Source: Persicaria tinctoria
Lineage: Eukaryota > Streptophyta > Magnoliopsida > Caryophyllales > Polygonaceae
DNA: 64,000 nt
Assembly: GCA_037127255.1 (NCBI GenBank)
Contig: JBANSL010000002.1
Coordinates: 3,330,001 to 3,394,000, forward strand
Direction of reading: 5' to 3'
A program made the position numbers and the translations under genes. Below are positions 23,736-33,155 of the stretch, piece after piece. Positions within the stretch are counted from its first letter, which is position 1. Every line of letters begins with the position of its first letter. The notes below the pieces were generated by a model, which was given only the letters and a program-made list of their open reading frames with translations, was not told the origin of the DNA and did not search any database.

Positions 23736-24926
23736 GGAAAAATAACCAAAAATAATACCAACTATCAACCGTGAACAAAAAATAATACGAACTTTCAAAA
23801 TGACGATTTCATGTACAAACTATGATCATATTAACCAAAAATAATATGGTTTCCATTTTTTTAATGAAATTACAATTAAATGATTATTTTTGGTAATTAA
23901 ATAAAGTAGAGGGTCAATATTGTCAATATAATTAAAATAAGGGAGTAATATGTGATTTATGTGAGCCTTGATGTTGTTCCGCCGTTCATCTGTAGAATTA
24001 TAGCTTCTTCCCCCTCCCTCGACTGGTTTTCGGACCTCCGATCCCTCGACTGGTTTTCATGGTGGTTTGAGAATCATCCCTTCTCTTTGAATTTTTTATG
24101 TTTTCCACACGCAAGTTATTGACAATATTCAATTCGAAGATTTGTATAAATCTCCTAATCCAAGTTGTGAGTATTCCATAAGAACCCTAACTGCTTGGGT
24201 TAAATGGTGAAGCAAGTTGACACTGTTATTATCCCAAATTGGATTAGAGAAAACTTTTATACAATCACCAAAAGGACATACACATAATCAATTGGTGATT
24301 TCGATTTCGAATCATCCCCGAATTATAAAATTCCCAATTATGACCTCCTTCCTCTCCGCGCTCATTTGTTACACAGATTTGAGTTCTCAAACTCACAAAC
24401 ACGACCAATTGGCAGTTCTCATTATCAAGTCCATATTTTTTTTGCCTCTTTGTCGTCAACACTGACATCACGCAACACCGCTATGGAGTTACCACAACGC
24501 CGCCTCTTTTCGCCGCTCTGTTGCCATGTTGAAGACGCAAATGATAAGTCCCGGTGAACGCCGTGGTGATAAGTCGCCTATTGATCAAGACTACGGAGGA
24601 TGAAGGTGTGAAGGATGATTCTCAAATTTCCATGGAAATCAGGCGGGGAGGAAGACGTAATGGCCAGGAGGAAGAGGATGAAGGCCCTTTTCAATTTCTA
24701 CACAATTAAAAAATTTCCCCTGATTTTAATCTTGCTCACAATATTGACCAACTACTTTATTGTTAATTTCAAAAACTACCCATTTGACCGGAAACTTGGT
24801 TAGAAATGGAAACTGTATTATTTTTGGTTAATATGAGCATAGTTTGTATATGAAATCGTCATTTTAAAAGTTCGTATTATTTTTTGTTCAAGGTTGATAG
24901 TTGGTATTATTTTTGGTTATTTTTCC
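23736..24926. mobile_element. MULE-like foldback element, 1.19 kb
   Basis: Long terminal inverted repeats (about 110-125 bp, imperfect) start GGAAAAATAACCAAAAATAA and end with the inverse at 24926. A 9-bp direct repeat AAGAAAAAA flanks the element (23727-23735, 24927-24935); it is low complexity, so support is moderate. Long TIRs with a 9-bp duplication are typical of Mutator-like elements. The interior (about 24000-24700) is less AT-rich, with short frames but no transposase. It could be captured host sequence, as in Pack-MULEs, but no source gene is recognised. Confidence 0.75.
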
Positions 24927-25038
24927 AAGAAAAAATAACAAGGTGAGAATGGTAGGCACTCACTGAAATGGGAAAAGTTTAGGAAGATTGAGGCAGGCCA
25001 GTAAATAAGTACTCGATTATTCTGAAGCATGTCTACTA

Positions 25039-25275
25039 CTCCTTCCGTTAATTAAAACTTGACGTTTTACTATTCACGCACGTATTTTTAGGTGTTAAAA
25101 ACTATATAAATTATTAACTTTTTTAATAATTTTTTTAAACAATATCATACTTAGTAGTATTAAGTATGAGTTTATAAAAACAAATGTAAAAAAAAGTTAA
25201 TATTTTATATAGTTTTTATCGTTCTAAAAAAGCGTGCATGAATAGTAAACGACAAGTTTTAATTAACAGAGGGAG
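25039..25275. mobile_element. Stowaway-like MITE
   Basis: A 237-bp palindromic element, CTCCTTCCGTTAATTAAAAC at the left and GTTTTAATTAACAGAGGGAG at the right, flanked by TA (25037-25038, 25276-25277). Same class as the 1.2-kb MITE but a different member. Confidence 0.88.
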
Positions 25276-25634
25276 TATAAGTTTTTGAAACCGTGGACAC
25301 GTGGCATATAAACGAGCCAGTTATATATGCATGCAAACGAAATAACGAAATTACAACAGATTTACATCAATTCCATTTGCCAATATTACTGTTGGTAGAC
25401 TGGTAGTTAAAATGTAACTCCGTGATTTAATTTGTAACCTTCTTTAAGCGTATATATAAAAGCCTCAATATACCGGTTTGCATTATTCGCGTTAGCTTAT
25501 CGGCTTGCATTTTCAGCACCAACTCCCAAACCCATATATTATTGAGCTTCTCATCAGTTGGTGGTTGCCCGGTTTTCCAATCGATCTCCGGCGATCCGCT
25601 GGTGTTTAGGTGTACGTAGCTCATCGACTTTGTG
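25276..25634 (+). promoter_or_regulatory. promoter and leader of microprotein gene 1
   Basis: A TATATATAAA box at 25451-25460 lies about 175 bp upstream of the ATG at 25635. This leaves a leader of about 145 bp without other features. No intron is evident in it. Confidence 0.5.
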
Positions 25635-26257
25635 ATGGGACCTGGCGGACCGGGAGGACCAGGTCCTCCAGGACCACCAGGCTGGGGGCCTCCAGGACCT
25701 GGCCCGGCTCCTTTTCCGTTCTTCGGTGGTCTATGTGATGCTATTAGTTCATGGTAAGTCATGTACTGTGTGTGTATATATTCTGATGCTAGCCATGGTG
25801 AAATCAAAAATTATTTTAGAGGGGTTTAATTTTTTTTTTCATAGATATTTTTTTCCGTATATATAACAAATAATTTTTTAAAAAAAATATGCTGAAAAAA
25901 AAAATCTGTTTTAAATAATCATTTATGGTTGAAAAATCTATGAGAAAAAAACAATAGAGTTAATAGGTTTGACTCATGCCTTTACAAATTAAATTCCCAC
26001 GTTCTATCATCTAAGTAAAATTTATGATTTAATAATTTTTTTATTCCCAATAGTATTTATAAAAAGTGGTTTTTCTCAGAAGAAAGTATTAACATTGGTT
26101 TTAATTTGTTATGTCTTACATTTTGTGTGTGAACTAATAACAATGGTTGTTTGGGTGTGGCAGTTTGACCTGCTTGTGCTGCTGCTGGTTGCTACGAGAT
26201 TGCTTCGGAGGTCCACTAGGCCCACCTGGTCCTGGCCCAATGGGCCCACCTCGTTAA
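25635..26257 (+). CDS. small Pro/Gly-rich, Cys-cluster protein (CYSTM-like), copy 1
   Basis: Two exons, 25635-25753 and 26164-26257, joined at a phase-2 GT-AG intron; 70 aa. The N-terminal half is a collagen-like Gly-Pro string (residues 2-24). Then come PFPFFGGLCDAISSC (26-40) and a compact hydrophobic Cys cluster CLCCCWLL (43-50), followed by RDCFGG and a second Gly-Pro tail ending MGPPR. The layout resembles plant CYSTM/WIH-type proteins, in which a Pro/Gly-rich head is followed by a Cys-rich membrane-inserting helix linked to stress responses. Here, however, a Pro-rich tail follows the helix, so this is a family-level guess. The evidence that it is real is the paralogue 2.7 kb downstream with the same exon break and architecture. 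Its exact function is unknown. Confidence 0.8.
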
Positions 26258-26513
26258 CAATGGTCCATGAGAAACAGAAGCTAGTTTTTTTAGTTCATGC
26301 TTGTGTGGTAAACGTTAAAAAAAAAAACACAAGAAGGTGAAATTTGTATGATCATTTCATGTGTTTGTTGAGCGTCTGTGTGAGATTACTACATGTAGTC
26401 TTTTTATACTTCTGAGTTCTTACCGGTACCGTTTGTAATAAATGTTACTCGTTTCTAAATTCTAACAATGGAATATCTCTTTACTTTTACTCAAATCGAA
26501 GATGAGTCACTAA
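26258..26513. other. 3' flank of microprotein gene 1
   Basis: AT-rich sequence with no further coding signal; it should contain the 3'UTR. Confidence 0.5.
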
Positions 26514-26750
26514 GGGTCCGTTTGGCAATACAGGTATCTTTTCGAAACTTTTGGTTTTAATATTTTATAATTTTAAATAAGTTAAATATAACATTTTAAT
26601 ATAATTAGGTTTTAAAATTGGTTTTTCAACCGCTGCTCACTCCAAGCTTTTCATAATTCTATTTATTTTCTCCTATCTGATCAGCTAGTTTGTATCCGCT
26701 ACTCTATCCGCTTTAGCTACCTTACCAGCTCCGTATTACCAAACTAACCC
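26514..26750. mobile_element. MITE with GGGTCCGTTTGG-type inverted ends
   Basis: The left end is GGGTCCGTTTGGCAATAC and the inverted right end is GTATTACCAAACTAACCC. These give 15/18 matching terminal inverted repeats around a 237-bp AT-rich body. GGG-CCGTTTGG ends are common in plant hAT/Harbinger-derived MITEs. No convincing target duplication was found. Confidence 0.6.
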
Positions 26751-27163
26751 CAAAACATGAAATTTACCATTATACAACATATGAACTGTTCACTTGGATG
26801 TGATAATCAGATCAACAATGTTCCAACATTTTGATGAGATTTTCACGTCAGGCGGTTACCTAAATCATAAAGAATGGCTCGGATCGAACAATGATCCAAG
26901 ATTTTACAAGTGAAGTGTAACACAAGTTAATTCGAACTACAAAAGATATCATATATATGGATCAGATCTAATCGTAAGTTTCGACCGCCCTAGCCTAAAA
27001 ATTGAGGATAGCTACAAGAGTTTCAATGGTGCTTGAAAACGAGATTGAATCAGTTGGATGCAGTTGATTTGTCCCAATTCAATTGCAATAAATACATTAT
27101 TGCCACGTAACCATACAACGAAATGGCACGTAGTATCTCGAATTCCCGATGCAATAAACAATA
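26751..27163. other. intergenic, no gene
   Basis: AT-rich spacer between two MITEs; nothing coding. Confidence 0.5.
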
Positions 27164-27403
27164 CTACCTCCATTCAACCATATAAGTCATTTTAGGCATT
27201 TAAACACAAATTAAGTAAATCTTAAATTTATTACATTTATACCTCTCATTAATTATCCACAACCACTAACAACCAATAACATTTTATAAAACAAGTCAAA
27301 AAGTTACTTTTCTCTTAACCAAATGCCTATAAAACCTAAAACGACTAATATTTCTAAACAAAATTTTAAATCTTAAAAGACTTATATTTTTTAACGGAGG
27401 GAG
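27164..27403. mobile_element. Stowaway-like MITE, degenerate
   Basis: A 240-bp AT-rich element from CTACCTCCATTCAACCATAT to the inverse ending AACGGAGGGAG, flanked by TA on both sides (27162-27163, 27404-27405). The ends have more mismatches than the other copies, so it is older. Confidence 0.75.
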
Positions 27404-27532
27404 TAGTAAAGAGACAACAAGAAGGACGTACACGCTCACACATGGATGGTATTGCTACGAGCTACAATAATTCCAAACCATTTCATTTTTTTCCTTGTGA
27501 CATGAGGTCGGGTGCACGGACGCTTGTGCATT

Positions 27533-28484
27533 TAGGGGTGAAAATGGGTCGTGTGATGGATGGGTGAACCCATTTTTTCACCCGATCCGTCATAAAAAAA
27601 TTTCACCTGACCCATCACCCACCCGTCTAATGTTTCACCCATCACCCGACCTGTTGGGTGGGTCGGGTGGTTAATCGGGTGAAAGAAATTAAAAGAAAAA
27701 TGAGTTAAAAGACATACCTAAAAATCATTCATATTCGATAATTTTATAAATCATGTTAAGGTATGAATCTTACTAAATTAATAAAAGACTTATTCATACA
27801 TTATATCACTATTCTTAAATTATAAAATTAGTATTAGAAATTTAATATTTTCTTAACTAAATGAGATGAATTTAACTTGGTTACTAGGCTCAAAATAAAA
27901 TAATATAGAAAAACTATGCCCTTAGAAAACAGACTCATATATCATTTCTTTAATATCTTTGCATGAGGAGGATTATTGTTACAAATCTCATGACAAATTG
28001 GGAAAATACGATTTGGTTAATCATGCATTAATACGGTAATACGCTAACAAAGTTGTTGGAAAGAGCCAAATTACTTACACTTTATCGATATATGAAAAAC
28101 AAATAAAAGGAATTTTAAAACACCTAGAAAACACGAAAACACCTAGAAAATAATGCAAGTTTATATTTTTTAGACCATTTTGAATAAGAAAAAAACTAGA
28201 AACTAGAGAAACTAGTGGAAGAAAATGAGAAATATGTTAGTTATATTAAATTATATGGAGTATCATTTATATACTAGCCTCTTTTTTATAATAATCGGGT
28301 GGGCTAACGGGTGGTTAAGTGGGTCGAGTGATGAGTCGGATAATGGGTGGAAAGTATGTCACCCATCACCCATTTCACCCTATCCATCATCCATCCGTCA
28401 CCCGGGTTTTTTTCGGGTTTTCACCAAAATAATCGGGTCGGGTCGGTCGGGTGAGTCGGTCACCCACGGTGATTTCGAGCTCTA
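27533..28484. mobile_element. non-autonomous hAT-like element, 952 bp, 8-bp TSD
   Basis: Flanked by a perfect 8-bp duplication TGTGCATT (27525-27532 and 28485-28492), the hAT size. The ends are TAGGGGTGAAAAT and the inverse of TAGAGCTCGAAAT. Both subterminal regions (about 27540-27690 and 28290-28470) are packed with GGGTGA/TCACCC and CGGGT motifs in both orientations. The interior is AT-rich with no transposase. Confidence 0.8.
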
Positions 28485-28492
28485 TGTGCATT

Positions 28493-28990
28493 AGTAAGTC
28501 TAGTGAGGTTCTATCATAAAACCAATTGATAATAAAATGAGTAATCTAACATATTATATCTATTAGGCTTGTTTTTATTCATACAAGTGATACAAGAGTT
28601 TCAACGCGAGTCTTTTTATTTCTTCACATCTTAACATTTTCACGTATGTCGACCAGAGACTTCTCAAAATCTAGCCCATTCTATTACAAAGTTTTAAAGC
28701 CAAGCATTAGTTTTTGGCATTTTGACTAGTAGCTATGTCAAGCAAGAGGAGTAGAGCTTGTGCAAATTTATGAGTTTTCACTTACCAGTCCAAGCAATAT
28801 CAAGTGTGACAATCTACCCCACGATTATAAAAAATAAAATAAAAATCAAATTGCTATTACTTATTCAATTTGCATCTTCTCCCCTCTACTATAAGTTAAA
28901 ACCCAACCCCTGCTATTCAAATATCCATAATCTCTTGAATTGATATCCAATTGAAAGCAGAGTTTGAACAAAGGAGAAACTAAGTGAACA
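28493..28990 (+). promoter_or_regulatory. promoter and leader of microprotein gene 2
   Basis: Intergenic DNA running up to the ATG at 28991. A weak TATAAG box at 28890-28896 sits about 100 bp upstream. The hAT-like element ends only about 500 bp before the start codon. Confidence 0.45.
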
Positions 28991-29678
28991 ATGCCGCCAC
29001 CCGGTTGGGGACCTCCGCCACCAGGACCCGGCGGCCCTTGTGGCTGTTTCGGCTTTCTTTGTCATGGCATTTGCAACCTCGTCTCCACTTGGTAATTAAT
29101 ACTCCATCCGTTTTAAAATACATGTCTTTTTAGATTTAATCATCACACTTAACCTATTTTTACATTTAATAATTACTCTAATTTTTACATCACCCATACT
29201 CTCTTCTTCACAAATTGAAAAAGAAAAGAAACAAATACAAGTCTAATCATTACACTTAATCTACTTTTTACATCTAATCATTACATTGAGACGGAGGGAG
29301 TATATGTTATGAGTTATGATTCAATTTTCATTTGTAAACATATCTTTTTTCTTCTTATATCGTTTTCATTGGCCCCTAAATTAACATAATTTTACAAAAT
29401 CACCCATAAATTATATTATAGTTCATTTTCAAGAACCACTCATCACTCTTTTGACACTTGAAAATGTGGAATTTATTTTGCATTATCACTATATAATTTA
29501 TGGGAAATTGTATGATAAAACTTGATTAATTTTTTTTTTTTGTCAACTTATGATAAAACTCGATTGTGAATAAGTTTTGTAAATGTGTTGGTGCAGCTTC
29601 TACTTCCTGTGTTGCTGCTGCATATTTGAGAACTGCTGTGGGCCGATGTTTGGGCCTCCTGGCCCACCTCGCTTCTGA
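28991..29678 (+). CDS. small Pro/Gly-rich, Cys-cluster protein (CYSTM-like), copy 2
   Basis: Two exons, 28991-29091 and 29597-29678; 60 aa. Layout: MPPPGWGPPPPGPGG head, then CGCFGFLCHGICNLVSTC (17-34), a hydrophobic run with four adjacent Cys (FLCCCCIF, 37-44), ENCCGP, and a Pro-rich end GPPGPPRF. The intron is phase 2 and interrupts the equivalent Cys codon (SSC in copy 1, STC in copy 2), so the two genes are paralogues. It has eleven Cys in 60 residues, more than copy 1. It has no signal peptide. The Cys-rich helix could insert in a membrane or be S-acylated (inference). The intron holds a MITE beginning 10 bases after the donor site. Function unknown. Confidence 0.82.
29102..29300. mobile_element. 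Stowaway-like MITE inside microprotein intron
   Basis: A 199-bp element from CTCCATCCGT to ACGGAGGGAG with TA on each side. Its left end is only 10 bp into the intron of the microprotein gene whose donor is at 29092. Confidence 0.85.
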
Positions 29679-29896
29679 TGACTAAATATGTTGTACTGTA
29701 TTTCCTATGTGGAATAATGTACTCCATGTTGAATAATTTTTTTAAAAAATGTAATGTTGAATTGTTTTTTTTTTTTGGTGTACTTCGTTATATCCTTATA
29801 TGAGGTTGTGTTACTTCATGCGTGTATGCAATATGATGTTTACAAATTACAAACAATTCACATTAAACTATATTAAAGTTTTGTAGGCTTCGCCCG
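29679..29896. other. 3' flank of microprotein gene 2
   Basis: AT-rich with T-runs; should hold the 3'UTR. No further gene. Confidence 0.45.
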
Positions 29897-30065
29897 TTAT
29901 CGATATCTTGATATCTAGATATCGATATCAGCGATATCTAGATATCTCAAAATCGATATCGAGATATTGGTTGATATCTAAATATCAAGTGATATCCACT
30001 CAGAATCACTATGTCAAATGTCAAGTGATATTGATATCTTTTTATACCAAACACTAGATATCGAT
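29897..30065. repeat. GATATC-rich self-complementary repeat
   Basis: Dense array of the palindromes GATATC and ATCGAT with short spacers. A related, shorter patch occurs at 38021-38085. It lacks clear ends and may be the core of a palindromic MITE. Confidence 0.7.
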
Positions 30066-30484
30066 ATATATACTTATACAAAATATTAATTTGAAGTGGT
30101 ATTCATTATCGTGTTGGACAAGATGAATACTTTTGTTTTGGTACATAATCGAACATGACCATACCAACTCACATGATCGAACAAAATGAATACTTCTGTT
30201 TTGTGTATTAATGTCCAAAAAAAACGTCGGTAGGTGTCTTCATGTATAAGCCACCTCGCTTATCATTTTCCCATTTGGCTATTTGCTAATGTAATTGCTT
30301 TCACAAACATGACAAATCTTTGATGGTGATTGGGGAACACAAACAATAGCTTCGAACTTTCCATTGGGCTTGGAATTTTCCTAGACGGCTTCCTAGGCTT
30401 CTTTTTTCTTTGATTCTTCTTCTTCCCCTTTTCAAATCATTGAAGGAATTAAAATGGGTGATTATATATTCACAGTTAATTTAT

Positions 30485-30918
30485 ACTATTTCCATCACTA
30501 ATTATCGTATAGGTTGACGGTGGATTTAATGACAGTCAATGAGGCCACCACATAGGTTGACGGTGGTCACCGCCATACTTTGCGGTGGATTGAAGAGTAT
30601 ACAGACCCGTCGTCATAATGGTCCAAAACCGTTGTTATAACGGTGGATTTGAACTATCGCCATAACGATCCAAAACCGTCGCCATAACCCACCGCATATG
30701 TATACGGTGGGTTTGAACCGTCGCCATAACAATAAAAAACCATCGCCATAACCCACCATAACTTCTACAAACGGTTTTCAATTGCCCAAAACCCACCGCC
30801 TACGTATGTGGTGGGTTCGTATACGGTCAACGCCTCCATCGCATGTATATGCGGTGGCCTTAGGAAAACCGGATTAAGGCCACCGTCAACCTATGCGGTG
30901 ATTAGCGTTGGAAATAGT
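30485..30918. mobile_element. foldback element with ACCGTCGCCATAAC repeats
   Basis: The left end ACTATTTCCATCACTAA matches the inverted right end (TTAGCGTTGGAAATAGT) over about 40 bp with several mismatches. The interior carries at least six copies or variants of ACCGTCGCCATAAC and GCGGTGG in both orientations, an arrangement like the subterminal transposase-binding repeats of DNA transposons. 434 bp, no coding capacity, superfamily unassigned. Confidence 0.7.
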
Positions 30919-31483
30919 AAAAATTAGCGGTGAAAATATCCGATCCGAATTGAAATAGATATTAATACATAGTTTAGAAAAATATGAAAAATAATTTTCT
31001 AAATAATCAATCTTTTAAATATTTATATTTTTTTAAAACGTGAGTGTTACTGATAAATTTTTTTTATAAAAACATTGATATTGTGGGATAGAGTATTACA
31101 TAATTTTGTTTGAAATTTAGAAATTCCTACTAACTGCTTTTTTTTCCAAGTTAACCTTTTTTAATGGGTTTGAATCCGTCAAATTACTGGTGAATTTGAT
31201 TATTAAATTAGCAAAGCGATATATGAGTTTTTTTTTTATTAAAAAAATAAAATAAAAAGAGTGTGGTGGGGGTAAAAAAAAGCGTGGGTGTGTTTGGAAT
31301 CTGGATTATAATGCATTGCAAATTTGCAATGTATTATAAACATGTTTTGTTTCATATTTTATAATATATTTAAAATAATGTAAAATTTAAATAAAATATT
31401 TTTTTAATAAATTGTGTCAATTGAACACTCATTAGTCATTATGCAATATTGCGTATTTAATTGGCTTTTTCAAGGTCTCGCTT
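30919..31483. other. AT-rich intergenic, no gene
   Basis: No coding or structured signal beyond AT-rich runs. Confidence 0.5.
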
Positions 31484-31816
31484 AGGGGTGTTATGTGAAC
31501 ACGAGTAGCTCGAATTCGAGTCGAGTATTAGCACATTTTAAAGCTCGGTCCAAAGCTCGACTCATTCGAATTAAGCTCGAATAGCTCGTATTTTATGGAA
31601 TTTCTAAAATTTCTTTCAAGTTATTGTATAATGAGCAAGTCGAATTGCTTAAAACTCGAAAAAAACTCGGCTCGAGCTCGTTCATTTCCTAAACGAGCTA
31701 ATTAAGCATGAGTACATTTTTAAGCTCGAGTAAAAATGTAGGCTCGAATCGAGCTCATTCATATCCTAAATGAACTGAATATGAGCAAGCAATACTCAGC
31801 TCGAATAACAGCCCTA
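31484..31816. repeat. AGCTCG-rich element with weak inverted ends
   Basis: Ends AGGGGTGTTA and TAACAGCCCT are near-inverse. The interior repeats GCTCGA/TCGAGC motifs many times in both orientations. This resembles a degraded hAT-type non-autonomous element. No target duplication was found. Confidence 0.5.
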
Positions 31817-32509
31817 GTCACAACCCTAGTCTCACTATCCACTTACCCTTTTCTGGCCTTCCACGTCGAGCATACATTGTGCTGTTTGTCCAAACTTGCA
31901 GGGTTTTTGTTGTACAACGATGTTCAGCCCATCGGGCGAGGGGGCGAACACTCGCCCTCTCTATTTACCAGGTTTTGTTTGATATTACGAATCTTTACCT
32001 ATATAAAAAAAAGTACCTATTTAATTGACAAAATTTATAAGATATTTTATTTAAAATTTGTGTTATTTAAACATATTATAAAATATATAACCAAATAGTA
32101 CTTCTTAAATATTTATAATTATAATTCCTAATCTATTGAAATCCAAACATTATAATTTGTTCAAAATTCTTCATAAATCTAACACTCCTCCGTAGGCAAA
32201 CACTCCTTCTAGTATCGGACCCACAATTTGGTCAAGGGGGAGAGTTCTGTCACAACTTCTCTTCCTGCGTTTTGAGTTCTGATAAAAAAAAATCACCTGC
32301 TTGCACCTCCACCATAAGGATTCCAAAATCTCACCAATCCAACGGTCCAGATCTCATGTTCTTTCGCTCTTGCGTTCTCTCAGGTCAGGAGTGACCGAAT
32401 CTTTATTTATTTTTTAAATTTAATGTAAATGCCAATAAATAATACAGTACTTTTTTCGGTCAAATAATAATAATAATAATCCGAAATTTATATATATAAA
32501 AAAACTCCG
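31817..32509. other. intergenic upstream of NHX, no gene
   Basis: AT-rich with a TAA-type microsatellite at about 32466-32480. No protein is recognised in the 105-codon frame at 31781-32098. Confidence 0.5.
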
Positions 32510-33155
32510 TATAAATAAATTCTCCCCTTCCTTGCTTTCTCTCTCAACGAACTAGCAAAATTTATGGCCGATCTTCTTCCTCCAAATCATTCCAGAAATT
32601 TTCTCTTTTTTACTTTTCAACTGCAAAAAATTCAGGTTTGCTATTAGCTCTCCGAGTCTGCGGTACGTTCGTCTCAAGCTCGGTCTCAACTCTTTTGTGG
32701 CGCGCGGAATTTCGTCCTTACGCAATTTCTGTTGCCATCTGCGAGAAGCTTCAACAGTTCGATCAAATTAGGGTTTCAATTTCCGGTTGCATGTTCAATT
32801 TTGCCTCCGATCATCCTCCCTGGAATTGCGATGGTATGGAATTTATTCATTGGTATGATCATCTCCAATGCTACATCGGAATTTTGGTTTAGGATTTTGC
32901 CTTCCGTAACTAATGATCTGTTTTACAAATACATCTGCTGAAATGTTTGTTCAAATATTGCGTTTCTGATTAATCCTCTGTGCTTTTGTCAATTTGCTTA
33001 CAGATTCTGCGTTGCAATTAGGGCTTCTGAGTGTTGAGGTTGACAAATTGAACTGATTCTACGAAAAGGAGAATCAGTTTTGATCCGTGTTACAGCCCTG
33101 GAACTTGTTTCATGTCTGAAGTTTGACTGGTTCAGTTATACACAGTGATATAAAC
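32510..33155 (+). promoter_or_regulatory. NHX promoter, leader, probable leader intron and uORF
   Basis: A TATAAATA box lies at 32510-32517. A CT-rich leader follows. A likely leader intron runs from 32636 (CAG/GTTTGC) to 33003 (TTGCTTACAG); this is inferred from splice motifs only. An upstream ATG at 32564 opens a frame of under 30 codons that meets a stop whether or not the intron is removed. It may dampen translation of the antiporter. Confidence 0.5.

Noticed and set aside
25427..25807. 126-codon minus-strand collagen-like ORF
   Set aside because: It is the antisense of microprotein exon 1; Gly/Pro codons are self-complementary, so an open antisense frame is expected. The plus strand has the splice structure and a paralogue.
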